Source: Streptomyces sp. AJS327 (GTDB lineage Bacteria; Actinomycetota; Actinomycetes; Streptomycetales; Streptomycetaceae). Taken from it: 64,000 bases of DNA. The stretch lies in contig NZ_SKBR01000003.1 in the NCBI RefSeq assembly GCF_013450295.1, forward strand, positions 620,001 through 684,000. The letters are read 5' to 3'. The position numbers were made by a program, and so were the translations under genes. Position 1 is the first letter of the stretch. Each line of letters starts with the position of its first letter. The notes beneath the pieces were generated by a model. It searched no databases and was not told the origin of the DNA. It saw nothing but the letters and a program-made list of their open reading frames with translations. Of this stretch, positions 44,321 to 55,887 are shown piece by piece.

Positions 44321-45150
44321 GACGTAGCGGGGCGCCCACGGAGCGACGCCGGTGGCGCGCCCCGCAGGTCACCCCGGTAGCCCCACGGGGCGGCGCGGAT
44401 TCGGCCGCCTCTGACGCCCCCGCCTCCGCACCGCCTGGAGCCGCCCGACGCCCGGGCCTCTCCGTCTCCTCCGTATCCCGTCGGACGTCCCCCTTCGACG
44501 TCCCCGTGTCCTCCGGACGTCCCTCCATCGGCCGGTTCCCCGCGCGCTCCTTCCCGCGCCGGGTCGACCCCCTTCCCGGGCACCGGTTCGCCGCTCCCCA
44601 GGCCCGCGTCCCCGCCCGGTTCCAGCCCGCCTGGTTCCTCCCGGGGCCGGGATCTCCTCCCCGGGGCATAAGCCCCCAGCTCCCCGCTCCCGGGCCTCCG
44701 GTTCCCCATGGGGCCGCACCGCGAGCGCGCTCCGCTCCGCCGCGCTTCCCGTCCGCGCCGCTCGTCTGCTCCGGTCCCGCGAGGTCGCGGAATCCCTCTC
44801 ATCCGTCCCTCTCGCGTTCGGCCGGTGGGCGCCGTCGACCGAAGCGGATCGATGGCGGGAGGGTGGCGTGCGACTGTGAACGGGAAAACACCGTGCGGTG
44901 TGCAACTGGTGATCGCGAAAGACGGTCACGCTTTGTCGATTGTTCGCACGCACAGGGTGATTCCCGAAGGGAAGGTGGGCGCCGCAAGGCTGTTCGCCAT
45001 CAGCGGATGTGGGGTGCTCTCTCGGTCCGGGGCCGCATGGAGCGTCCGGGCTGGCGGGTAGGAAGCCCCCAGGAGAGCGGAGGAAATCCTGGTGAAACGG
45101 GGGTGTGGAAGGGCGGTGTCGGTGAAGGGCGGGCGTGTCGACGAGAGGGC
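44321..45150. other. Long spacer upstream of clpC
   Basis: About 830 bp with no convincing gene. The part around 44870-45000 has markedly lower GC and a palindrome ACACCG-TG-CGGTGT (44888-44901). A frame through it lacks GC3 bias and a ribosome-binding site, so I do not call it. Confidence 0.45.
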
Positions 45151-45164
45151 GTTCGCCGTCGGCG
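45151..45164 (+). promoter_or_regulatory. ClgR operator of clpC
   Basis: GTTCGC-CGTCG-GCG fits exactly the published Streptomyces ClgR motif GTTCGC-5N-GCG. It lies about 205 bp before the clpC start. ClgR is an activator of clpC1 and clpP1P2 in S. lividans. Confidence 0.75.
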
Positions 45165-45369
45165 TAGTGGATCCAGGTGAATACGCCTGGCCTGCGGGAA
45201 CATCGTCTCGCACCATCGGGTTGGAACTGCTGTCGGCTGTCCGGGGCAGGGGGCCATGGACTGGTGTCGGCAGTTGGAATGAGCGGTCCCCCGTTGCGGG
45301 ACTAAGCTGCGGAAGGACAGCGAGGGGAGCGTCCCCTCGTTGCCTGACCGCTCTGAGGAGCGATTAACG

Positions 45370-47895
<2,526 letters not shown>

Positions 47896-47917
47896 CCTCC
47901 GAGAGAACTGACTCGGT

Positions 47918-47952
47918 CCGGGGCCCGGCACCCAGTGGGTGCCGGGCCCCGG
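47918..47952 (+). terminator. Terminator after clpC
   Basis: A perfect 16-bp stem (47918-47933 with 47937-47952) and 3-nt loop, 22 nt after the clpC stop codon and before the convergent NACHT gene. Confidence 0.85.
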
Positions 47953-48027
47953 TGCGTTCGGGCCCGTGTCCACGGCTGTTTCTCCGGGGGGCCGCCGCCC
48001 GGCCCCGGACCACGGGCGGGCGGTCGG

Positions 48028-51000
48028 CTACGGGCCGGGTTCCGTGGACAGGGGCTCGCGCGGGCGCGGGGAGAACAGCACCTCGACGTGTTCGGGGAAC
48101 ACCTCCGCCCCCCATACGGGGGACCTCCAGTCAATGACGTGGACCTGTGTCAGCTCGGGCAGTCCGGTCAGCGGCGTCAGGTCGAGGCCGGGAGGAGACT
48201 CGTGCAGCCGGATCTGCCGGAGCGCCGGGAAGTGCCGGGCCACCGCCGTGAGATCCGGCTCGTCCCCATAGCAGTAGAGGTCGATGAGGGAGGGTTCGGG
48301 CAGGGGCTTTCCGATGGCGAACGCCTCGGCCAGCTGCCCGTAGCTCAGGTCCAGACGGTCCAGGCTGGGCAGCTCGGCCAGCTCGGCCCAGTCAGCCCTG
48401 CTGAGCGGGAGCGCCAGCCCCAGGAGGCTGAGGTGGGCGAGGCCGCGGAGGGCGGTGAGCCCGGTCAGGTCGAGAGCCTCCGCGGGCAGCGTCAGGACCT
48501 CAAGAGATCTCGGCAGCGCAGCGCAGCCGGGCCAGGGGGTGTTGATGTCGAGGAGCAGCACCCGTAGTTGGGGCAGCGGCGGGAGGGCCGGTGAGGCGCT
48601 GGGCGGGCCTCCGGTACCCGCCGGTCCGGTGGGTACCGGGGCGTACGCGGGAACGGGGGACGCCGGGGGCGGGGCGAGGTCCAGGTTGAGGATGCGCAGC
48701 GGCAGCGAGCTGAGCGCGGTGAGATCGCTGAGCTGAGGGCACGTCAACAGCCCCAGGCGCTCCAGACGGGGGAGTCCACGGAGGAACTCCAGGTCCGTGA
48801 GGAGGCTGTTGTGCGTGAGTGTCAGGTCGCCCAGCCGCTCGTCCAGCAGGCTCAGGACGCGGTCCACGGGCAAGTCGCCCTCCAGCACCAGTCGTTGGTG
48901 CCCGCCCAGCCGGGTGAGGGCGGCCAGCTGCTCCTCCGTGGAGACGTGGATGACCGCGTCGGGGTGGCCCACCAGATGCCGGATGACCTTCTGGGCGTAC
49001 TCCTCGGTGTCGAACCTGTGCCAGAAGGTGCCGAGCAGATGGATGACGGCGGACGGGGGGTCGTGGTGCAGGAAGCGGGTGAGGAGGGGGAGGGCGGCGT
49101 CACCGCCGACCATTCCGGCGGCTGTGACCACGGCTCTGGTCTCGTCCTCGGGAAGGTCCTCCGGGCCGGGGAGGAGTTCCAAGACCAGCGGGCCGATCTC
49201 GGCGAGTTCTCTCGCCTCCCCGGGGGAGCGGGGCGGGAGGAGGCGGGCGGCGCGGCGCTCGATGCGGGCGCGGACCTCCGGGTCGAGGGTGGTCGCGTGC
49301 TCCAGGCAGGCGAGGGCGAGCAGGTGCAGGCGCTTGCGGTGCCGGGGCTTCCGGTCGCCGCGCTCAATCAACAGGCCCAGCAGACGGGCCCGTTCGTCGG
49401 CGCGGCCGTGCGCGACGGCCATGCGCACCACGTCCTCCCACTGGTCGAGCGGGGCGTGGTCGGCGAGCAGTTCGAAGTCACGCTCCTCGACGGCGGCGCG
49501 GGCACCCAGGTAGTCCTGGAAGGTGCGGTGCACGAAGTCGACGCTGCCCGTGGCCGGTTGGCGCAGCAGGCCGGAGCGGTTGAGCAGGTGCCGGTAGATC
49601 TCCTCGGTGCCGCCCTGCGCCGAGGCGCGGTGCAGGGCGGGCAGGACGCGGTCGAGTAGCCGAAGCGCGTCGTCCTCGGTCATCTCCGAACGGCCGTTTT
49701 TGATAAGGGAGTAGGCGAGCCGCTGCAACAACTCCGTCTGGGTTTCGGCGTCCAGGGTGATGCCGTTGGCGTGCTCGGCGCCGCGCTCCCGGTCGCGGCG
49801 TTCCAGCAGCATGCCCAGCGCCGCGTCGTAGAGCGCCTTGCGGCCCCGGGGCAGGTAGCCGCGCCGTTCGCGGTGGAGGGCGCAGATCAGCCCGCACATC
49901 AGCGGGTTGGTCGCGAGGCGGGCGAGGTCCGGTTTGCTCCGCACGGCGTCGAGCAGCTGGGTTGCCAACTTCCGGTCGGCGTCGGCTGCTTGGTGCCAGC
50001 GGTCGACGAAGAGGGCGACCTCGGCGCGACCCATCGGGGAGAGCGTCAGCTCGGTGAAGTGCTGGCGGCTCAGCCAGTCGGTGCGGACGGCGGAGGGGCG
50101 GGAGGTGACCAGGCAGGGGTTGCCGGGGAAGGCGAGCAGCAGGTCGTCCAGCCAGCGGTGGGTGCGGAGGCGTTCCTCCTCGGGTACCTCGTCCACGCCG
50201 TCGACCAGGAGCAGGCCCCGTCCGGCGGTCAGGACGCGGTCGACCCAGCCGTCCGGCTGCGAGCCGGAGAGCGGGCAGCCGGTGGCCGCCAGGAACCGTC
50301 CGGGGACGGGGAGTTGGGCGCCGCCTCGGGTCAGGGTGCGCAGCGGGAGGACGAACGGGACCCGGCCGAGCAGGTGGGCGTGGCGTCCGGTCGCCTGTTC
50401 CTGGCGGGCGGTGGTGACGGCGAGCCACTGGATGAGGGTGGTCTTGCCGGAACCGGCGACGCCGCGCAGCAGGACGCGGTCGCGTCCGGCCAGCGCCTGG
50501 TCGACCGGCTGGGTGCGGAGTGGGGCGCTCTCCGGCCCCGCGTGCGGGTAGTCGTCCTCGGACAGCGGCGAGGGGTGGTGGTACGGGGCGCTGGCTTCCA
50601 GGCTCAGGTAGGCCGCGTCCAGGGGCCAGTCGGAGACCTCGGTGAGGTCGAGCCCGTAGATGGTGATCTGGCTGTGGCGCTTGGCGACGTAGCGGGTGTA
50701 GTCGAGTTCGAAGCGGGCGTCCTCCAGGGAGCGGTGCGGAGTGCGCTCGATGAGTACGTCCAACGACCGGATCAGCTCGGCCAGTTGCTGACTCTGTGCG
50801 ACGAGCGTGTGGGCGACGAAGGTGGAGCGCCGCGTGAGGAAGTGCAGGATGTGCAGACAGGCCGTCCGGAGCAGCGCCTCGTGCAGCGCGGTCGCGTCGC
50901 GGGACAGCTGACTCGTCGGCGGCGCCGCGCGGGACAGCCTCCGGGCCAGCTCCTGGTGGCCGAGCTGTACGGCCTGCGCGTCCTCCAGCTCCAGGTCCCG

Positions 51001-51294
51001 GAGCGCGAGCAGGGAGCGCGCCAACGTCTCTGCGACGAGGGGGACTTCGTCCGGTCGAAGTGGTGGCTCGTGCGGACCGGCGGCCCGCGTCGCGCGGTCC
51101 ACCAGCTCGGCGGCGAGGGCGCGGACCCGCTCGTCCGACAGCGTCCGCCGCTCCCGCCCGAAGGTGAGCAGCGTGCTCATCCGCACCGGGCGGTCGACCA
51201 GTCCGGCTCCCGGCCCCTCGCGCACGATCAGTCGTCTGACGATCGGTACCACGACGCTCGACGCCAGGCGCGTCGCGATGATCCCGGTGTCCAT
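48028..51294 (-). CDS. NLR-like NACHT ATPase with leucine-rich C-terminus
   Basis: A 1088-residue STAND ATPase. An alpha-helical N-terminal domain (about 1-245) of the NACHT-associated helical type precedes the NACHT: Walker A GVAGSGKTT (278-286), Walker B LLLVDGVDEVP (361-371), sensor VTSRPS (396-401), NPLMCGLI (463-470) and the winged-helix motif FVHRTFQDYLGARAAVE (587-603). HEAT-like helices follow, then irregular leucine-rich repeats (about 800-1060). No nuclease, protease or TIR effector is seen. Bacterial NACHT proteins of this type include anti-phage sensors, so immunity is a reasonable but untested guess. I start at ATG 51294 (MDTGIIATRLASS); ATG 51324 is possible. Confidence 0.85.
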   Translation of the reverse strand: MDTGIIATRLASSVVVPIVRRLIVREGPGAGLVDRPVRMSTLLTFGRERRTLSDERVRALAAELVDRATRAAGPHEPPLRPDEVPLVAETLARSLLALRDLELEDAQAVQLGHQELARRLSRAAPPTSQLSRDATALHEALLRTACLHILHFLTRRSTFVAHTLVAQSQQLAELIRSLDVLIERTPHRSLEDARFELDYTRYVAKRHSQITIYGLDLTEVSDWPLDAAYLSLEASAPYHHPSPLSEDDYPHAGPESAPLRTQPVDQALAGRDRVLLRGVAGSGKTTLIQWLAVTTARQEQATGRHAHLLGRVPFVLPLRTLTRGGAQLPVPGRFLAATGCPLSGSQPDGWVDRVLTAGRGLLLVDGVDEVPEEERLRTHRWLDDLLLAFPGNPCLVTSRPSAVRTDWLSRQHFTELTLSPMGRAEVALFVDRWHQAADADRKLATQLLDAVRSKPDLARLATNPLMCGLICALHRERRGYLPRGRKALYDAALGMLLERRDRERGAEHANGITLDAETQTELLQRLAYSLIKNGRSEMTEDDALRLLDRVLPALHRASAQGGTEEIYRHLLNRSGLLRQPATGSVDFVHRTFQDYLGARAAVEERDFELLADHAPLDQWEDVVRMAVAHGRADERARLLGLLIERGDRKPRHRKRLHLLALACLEHATTLDPEVRARIERRAARLLPPRSPGEARELAEIGPLVLELLPGPEDLPEDETRAVVTAAGMVGGDAALPLLTRFLHHDPPSAVIHLLGTFWHRFDTEEYAQKVIRHLVGHPDAVIHVSTEEQLAALTRLGGHQRLVLEGDLPVDRVLSLLDERLGDLTLTHNSLLTDLEFLRGLPRLERLGLLTCPQLSDLTALSSLPLRILNLDLAPPPASPVPAYAPVPTGPAGTGGPPSASPALPPLPQLRVLLLDINTPWPGCAALPRSLEVLTLPAEALDLTGLTALRGLAHLSLLGLALPLSRADWAELAELPSLDRLDLSYGQLAEAFAIGKPLPEPSLIDLYCYGDEPDLTAVARHFPALRQIRLHESPPGLDLTPLTGLPELTQVHVIDWRSPVWGAEVFPEHVEVLFSPRPREPLSTEPGP

Positions 51295-51460
51295 CCGCCC
51301 CCGTTCCGCGTGCCCGGCTCCCATCTCACGGGCGTGTGGCGGGAGATGGGACCAGGGTAAGTGGGGAACGGGTCTCCGGGTGACGCTTTCGGCACTCTGA
51401 GTGAGCCGTGTGGGCCCGAACGGCGCGCCGCGCGCGTCCAGTTGGGGCGGCCGTGCGCGG

Positions 51461-51745
51461 TCAGTTGGGACGGGGGCGGCAGCGGGGGCAGCGGCACGGT
51501 GGAAAGGCCAGGGAGAACGGCACCCGGCAGGCCGTGCGTGGCGTCACCGTGGTCCGGGTCAGAGCGGGGGAGCGGGTGCCGTCGGGGTGGATCCGGTAGA
51601 CCGTGAGCGTCATCCGGGCGGCGGCCGTCGCGTCCCCCGAGCCCGAGGCGATCACCGGGTACCACCCCCGCGCGTCGGCCGCGTCCGGGCGGGTGGGGCG
51701 AATCCGGGGTGGACGGCACACGGCATGGCGGTGCTCCTGACTCAC
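51461..51745 (-). CDS. Small Cys-rich hypothetical protein
   Basis: A 94-residue protein I cannot assign. Codon bias is strong. GTG 51745 has GGAG at good spacing; an internal ATG at 51616 would leave 51 residues starting MTLTVYRIHPDGTR. The C-terminus ends in a cysteine pattern, PPCRCPRCRP, that could bind zinc. It lies between the XRE regulator and the NACHT gene on the same strand, with gaps of about 150-165 bp, so it may belong to that locus. Confidence 0.55.
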   Translation of the reverse strand: MSQEHRHAVCRPPRIRPTRPDAADARGWYPVIASGSGDATAAARMTLTVYRIHPDGTRSPALTRTTVTPRTACRVPFSLAFPPCRCPRCRPRPN

Positions 51746-51898
51746 GTGCTCCGCTCCCCGGCGAGGTGCCCGTCCGGGGGGCTTGGACGGACATGATGCC
51801 GTCGCCCGTGCCCCGGAAGTACCCCGGAGCGGGGTACTTCCCTCCCGTAACGGCCCTTGACAGGCGCCTCGTTCGGCGAGGGACCGAAGCCCCGGGGA

Positions 51899-53113
51899 TC
51901 AGACGAAGCCGAACCAGTGGTTCAGCGCCCGGAGTTCCTCGCTGGTGCGGCGGTACTTCATCGTCAGCAGCAGCGCGGTGTCCCGTGCCATCGGCTTGTA
52001 CCGGGTGACCTGCGGAGCCGCCGTACGCGCCAGCCGTAGGTGGCGGAGGGCGGACTCGCGCCGGTCCGCCGCGAGATGGACCCGGGCCGCGTTGATGTGC
52101 CAGGCGCTGACCCGGGTGGGCGGCACGGTGGCGGGCAACCGGGTGCGGCTGATGACGAGTTCGGCCTCGGCGAGCCGCCGGAGTTCCAACTGCGCCTGTA
52201 GCTCGTGGATCGCGACATTGCCGCCGCCGAACACCAGGGAGTGGTGCCGCCGGTCGTCCGGCGCGGGCAGTGTGCCGAGCAACTCCCGTGCCCGTTCGAG
52301 GTGGTGCTCGGTCGCCTCGGTGTCGCGTGCCCGGGAGGCCATGGTCACCTCCCGCAGTCGCAGACCACCGAGCACGGTGACGAGGGACGGGTCGTGGTGC
52401 GCCGTCGTCTCCTCCAACAGCCGTTCGCGCGCGGCCCGGAGAGCGCGCAGCCCGGCGTCGTACTCGTGGGCCGACTTGAACGACTCCACCCGCTTGTACT
52501 CCGCGAGCGCCGTCATCAGCGGATCGTTCGACAGCCGCGCCGCCCAGCGCAGCCGGTCCTCCACCTGGCCGCGCAGGTCCGGATAGCCGAGCCGGTAGGT
52601 GAGGGTGTGCGCCAGGTCGTAGGTGAGCGCCAGCAGCCGGGCGGCCCGCCGCCGCTCACGCGCGCCGGTGCGCAGATGGACTGCGGCGGTCAACTCTTCC
52701 ATCAGGGCCGGGAGTTGGTCGCCGAGCTGGGTGAGGCGTCCGGCGAGCCGGAAGCCGTAGGCGGTGCGCACCTCGGCGTGGAGCTGTGGGAGCGGGCGTG
52801 GCCGTTCGAACCAGTCGCCGGGGAGGTCCCAGTGGCGCAGCGCCGCGCGGACTCCGGTGATCGGCCCGTGTACGCGCTCGTCCGCGCGGTGCCTGCGGTA
52901 GGGCTGGCCGGTGAGGTCCTCGACGGTGAGCCGCAGCGTCCGGGCGACGGCCGTCAACACACCGGCCGTGGGGAGGCGTTCGCCGCGCTCCACCTTGCGG
53001 ATACAGCCGAGCGAGAGGTGGGCGTGCTCGGAGAGTTCGCGCTGGGTGTACCCGGCGAGCTTGCGGTGGGCGGCCATGCGCGCGCCGATATGGGCGTCAT
53101 CGGTGGGGAACAT
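51899..53113 (-). CDS. XRE-family regulator with TPR-like C-terminus
   Basis: A 404-residue regulator. The helix-turn-helix is at about 9-64 (RMAAHRKLAGYTQRELSEHA, SLGCIRKVERGERLP). The remaining about 330 residues are helical and repetitive, like the TPR-type sensor halves of Streptomyces XRE/BTAD-like regulators (LRHLRLARTAAPQVTRYKPMA, final ELRALNHWFGFV). It differs from the DUF5753 type at 4.3 kb. I start at ATG 53113 with GGAAG upstream; ATG 53158 adds 15 residues. It lies upstream of the small protein and NACHT genes and may control them. Confidence 0.8.
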   Translation of the reverse strand: MFPTDDAHIGARMAAHRKLAGYTQRELSEHAHLSLGCIRKVERGERLPTAGVLTAVARTLRLTVEDLTGQPYRRHRADERVHGPITGVRAALRHWDLPGDWFERPRPLPQLHAEVRTAYGFRLAGRLTQLGDQLPALMEELTAAVHLRTGARERRRAARLLALTYDLAHTLTYRLGYPDLRGQVEDRLRWAARLSNDPLMTALAEYKRVESFKSAHEYDAGLRALRAARERLLEETTAHHDPSLVTVLGGLRLREVTMASRARDTEATEHHLERARELLGTLPAPDDRRHHSLVFGGGNVAIHELQAQLELRRLAEAELVISRTRLPATVPPTRVSAWHINAARVHLAADRRESALRHLRLARTAAPQVTRYKPMARDTALLLTMKYRRTSEELRALNHWFGFV

Positions 53114-53453
53114 TCCTGGGCTTCCCATCCCTGGGGCGACACTGTGGAACGTACCCATCCGCTCTGCGGCCGGAACGGCGCGCGGAGGGGAAACCGCATG
53201 TCAGGGATGGGAGAGTGGCCCGATACGAGTGTCCGCGCGCGGGAAGTTGACGGAGGTGCGCGCGGTGCGGACGGCCCGGCTCCGGCACCCGAGCCGGGCA
53301 GCCGGCCGCAGGCCCGTCCGGAGACCCGGCCGGAGGTGCCGGGCCCGGGGGCGACGGGGCGGCGTCCTGGGACGTGGCGATGGCCCCCGGCCCGGGCGGC
53401 CGGGGGGCGGAGGAGCCGAAGGCGGGTGGCGCGGAGTGTCCGGGGGCGACGGC

Positions 53454-54017
53454 CTACTTGAAGAAGGCGATGCCGTCGTCCGGCAGGTCGCCCAGGTCCT
53501 TCGCCCACTCGCTGGGGTCGACGACCTTCTTGAGGTGGGCCGACATGTAGGGCCGGAGCGGCACCTCGGGGGTGGACTTCTCGCCCACCCACATCAGGTC
53601 GCCGTTGACGTACCCGTAGAGCCGCTTGCCGCCGCTGTACGGCTCGGCCTTGCCGGTCCGCGCGATGGCGTCCGTGGCCAGGTCGATCTGCGGCTTCTGG
53701 TCGGCGAGTTGGCCGTACCAGATCTCGGCCACGCCCTGGTCGCGGATCATGACGACCTCGACCTGGCGCTCCCCGTCGATCCGCCAGTAGCCGGACTCGG
53801 TCTCCAGCGGGGCGATCTGCTGGCCGTCCTCGTCCAGCTCCCAGCTGTGCGAGACGTACTCCAGGAAGTCCCGCCCGTCGTGCGAGAAGGAGACCTCCTG
53901 ACCGAAGTTGCACTGGTCGCGGCCGGGGAACTCCGCCACGCCCGCGCCGGTCCACCTGCCGAGCAGGAAGGCGAGGGGGACGAGGTCCGGATGCAGGTCG
54001 GAGGGGATCTCGATCAT
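53454..54017 (-). CDS. Nitrobindin/FABP-like heme-binding protein
   Basis: A 187-residue small beta-barrel of the DUF1794/nitrobindin family. The GxWxGxG-type motif is LLGRWTGAGVAEFPG, followed by GQEVSFSHDGRDFLEYVSHSW and ESGYWRIDG. The family C-terminus, MSAHLKKV, carries the likely heme-ligand His. Homologues bind ferric heme and can handle NO or peroxynitrite; the role in Streptomyces is unproven. It begins the second core block, read leftwards. Confidence 0.88.
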   Translation of the reverse strand: MIEIPSDLHPDLVPLAFLLGRWTGAGVAEFPGRDQCNFGQEVSFSHDGRDFLEYVSHSWELDEDGQQIAPLETESGYWRIDGERQVEVVMIRDQGVAEIWYGQLADQKPQIDLATDAIARTGKAEPYSGGKRLYGYVNGDLMWVGEKSTPEVPLRPYMSAHLKKVVDPSEWAKDLGDLPDDGIAFFK

Positions 54018-54379
54018 GGGTTCTCAGACGATCTGTGGGTGGTGGGACTGCGCTGGCGGTACCACGCTACCGAAGGTGACGCGGTGGTGGCGTCCGAAGT
54101 CCGCCGTGCTCGGCCCGCGCGGCCCGTACTCGGCCGCGAGGTGGGTGGCCCGGTGGCCGATCGCGGCTCCGCCTCCCGGCGGCGGCTCGCCTGGCCCTCC
54201 GGCCGATGCGTCTCCCGGGCCGTCCGGGACCGCCGTCCTCGTCCCGTCTCACCCGTCGGACGCGGGCGCCGTGGGACGGTGTGGGGACCGGGGCGCGGGG
54301 TCGGCGTGGAGCTGGCGCGAGCGGGGCCGGGTGGTGCGGGCCGGGTGGTGTGGGGTCGGGCGGTGCGCGGGGGCTCGGC

Positions 54380-54481
54380 TCAGCGCTGGCCCTGGTAGAG
54401 CTTCCGGTAGACGAGAGCCGCGAAGGCCAGGGTGCCGACGCAGACCAGGACCATCAGGGCGGTGAAGAATGCCTCAAGCAC
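54380..54481 (-). CDS. 33-residue single-helix membrane peptide
   Basis: Starts at GTG 54481 with a textbook AAGGAG 7 nt upstream and ends in TGA 54380. The product is one hydrophobic helix (AFFTALMVLVCVGTLAFAAL) with a basic, polar end, VYRKLYQGQR. Small proteins of this kind occur between the nitrobindin and DsrE genes in Streptomyces, as far as I remember, but no function is known. Confidence 0.65.
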   Translation of the reverse strand: MLEAFFTALMVLVCVGTLAFAALVYRKLYQGQR

Positions 54482-54691
54482 GGGGCTCTCCTTGGGCGGT
54501 GCTGAATGCAGTGTGCACGGTCTCTCCTCGAGTCTAGTCCGGGCCTTCCGCGCGCTCTCCGTGAGGCCCCGCTCCGGCGCTGGTCGCCGCCCGGGGAGCG
54601 TGCCCGGGAGCGGTGCCGGGGGAAGGGGTGCCGTGGGGCGGGGCCGGGAGGCCGGGTGAGGTCCGGCCCACCGGGACGGCGGGCCGGACGG

Positions 54692-55078
54692 TCAGTAGAC
54701 GAGGGCCTGGGCGCCCTCGGCCATGATCTCGCTGACGAAGACCTGGGCGCCCGCGATGCGGACACCGTCCAGCACGTCCGCCTCGCTGATGTCCCGGCGG
54801 GCGGCGCACTGGGTGCAGAGGGTGAGACGTCCGCCGCCCGCGAGGACACCCTCGATCAGCTCGGGCAGGGGAGCGGCGTGCGGCAGCGTGAACTCCGCCG
54901 CGCGGCCCGGCAGCGCGAACCAGGCCGACTCCCCGGTCAGCCAGACCGAGACGGCGACTCCGCTGGAGGCGGCCACCGCCGCCACGGTGAACGCCTGCGA
55001 GCAGCGCTCCGGTGCGTCGGAGCCCGCCGTCACCTTGATCACGAGGCGCCGCTGTTCCGGTGAGTCTGGAGGAGTCAT
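54692..55078 (-). CDS. DsrE-family protein
   Basis: A 128-residue DsrE/DsrF-like protein: RLVIKVTAGSDAPERCSQAF, AAVAASSGVAVSVWLTGESAW and LTLCTQCAARRDI. The two cysteines in CTQC fit sulfur-relay or persulfide chemistry, in keeping with the nearby sulfurtransferase. ATG 55078 follows TAGGCT (55091-55086) by 7 nt, so the transcript may be leaderless, although GAGG is also there. About 340 bp without a gene separate it from DUF1416. Confidence 0.82.
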   Translation of the reverse strand: MTPPDSPEQRRLVIKVTAGSDAPERCSQAFTVAAVAASSGVAVSVWLTGESAWFALPGRAAEFTLPHAAPLPELIEGVLAGGGRLTLCTQCAARRDISEADVLDGVRIAGAQVFVSEIMAEGAQALVY

Positions 55079-55420
55079 GCGCCTCAGCCTACGGCGGCGC
55101 CCCGCGCGCCGTCCGCCGTCCGCTGACTCCGCGCGCACGCCCGCGCGCCGTCCTCCCGCGCCGCCGCCGGGGCGGCCCCCCGTGCTGTCCCGACGGCGGC
55201 GCGGAGCCCCGACAGCTGTGAAAGGCCGCGCCCCCTGGCGTCCAACCCGTGGGGGAGCGGCCCCTCAGTCCCGCCGTCCACTCAGCGGTGAACGGTGCCC
55301 ACGGCCCCGACCGCGCCCGACCCGGACCGGCGATCCGGATGCCGATCCGGAACCGGACCCGGGTCGTCCCCGGACCGGCCGGGGCTGGCCGAACGCGGCG
55401 GCCGTGGGGCGCCCGCCGTC
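55079..55420. other. Non-coding spacer between the DsrE and DUF1416 genes
   Basis: About 340 bp of GC-rich sequence. It holds the DsrE promoter box (55086-55091). Nothing else was recognised. Confidence 0.45.
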
Positions 55421-55708
55421 TCAGACGGCGATGGCGACCTCCGCCAGACCGCCCTGCTCGGCCACGACGGTGCGGTCGGCGGTGCCGCCGGGCACCAGCG
55501 CGCGCAGCGTCCAGGTGCCCTCGGCCGCGTAGAAGCGGAACTGGCCGGTCGCGGAGGTGGGGACCTCGGCGGTGAACTCGCCGGTCGAGTCGAGCAGCCG
55601 CACGTAGCCGGAGACGGGCTCGCCGTCCCGGGTGACGCTGCCCTGGATGGTGGTCTCACCGGGCTTGATGGTGGAGGCGTCCGGGCCGCCAGCCGTTGCT
55701 CCGCACAT
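55421..55708 (-). CDS. DUF1416 protein (SseC-like)
   Basis: A 95-residue protein whose family is the constant companion of CysA/SseA-type thiosulfate sulfurtransferases in actinobacteria (sseC in mycobacteria). It has MCGATAGGP with a near-terminal cysteine, GSVTRDGEPVSGYVRLLD and EVPTSATGQFRFYAAEGTWTLR, a carboxypeptidase-regulatory-like beta fold. A good AAGGAAG precedes ATG 55708. A purine-rich 10-bp repeat separates it from the sulfurtransferase upstream. Confidence 0.9.
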   Translation of the reverse strand: MCGATAGGPDASTIKPGETTIQGSVTRDGEPVSGYVRLLDSTGEFTAEVPTSATGQFRFYAAEGTWTLRALVPGGTADRTVVAEQGGLAEVAIAV

Positions 55709-55726
55709 GGTGTCGCTTCCTTTACG

Positions 55727-55790
55727 GGAGAGATCGGGAGAGATCAGGAGAGATCAAGGAGAGTCGGGAAAGAACCGGAGAGGACCGGCG
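55727..55790. repeat. 10-bp tandem repeat between the sulfurtransferase and DUF1416 genes
   Basis: GGAGAGATCG, GGAGAGATCA and GGAGAGATCA follow one another without a gap (55727-55756), then degrade into related GGAGAGTC and GGAGAGGACC units. All G and A lie on the plus strand, so the mRNA carries a pyrimidine-rich run. Confidence 0.7.
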
Positions 55791-55887
55791 AGGTCCGGCT
55801 CTCGCTCGGGCAAGATCGGTTGGGGGCCGCGCCGGGCCGGGGAGGAGAAGCCCGGCCCGGGTGCGCGGCCGCACCGGGCGCGCGGCC

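Noticed and set aside
44708..45061. Frame of 117 codons upstream of clpC
   Set aside because: No GC3 bias, many rare codons and no ribosome-binding site; more likely untranslated control region.
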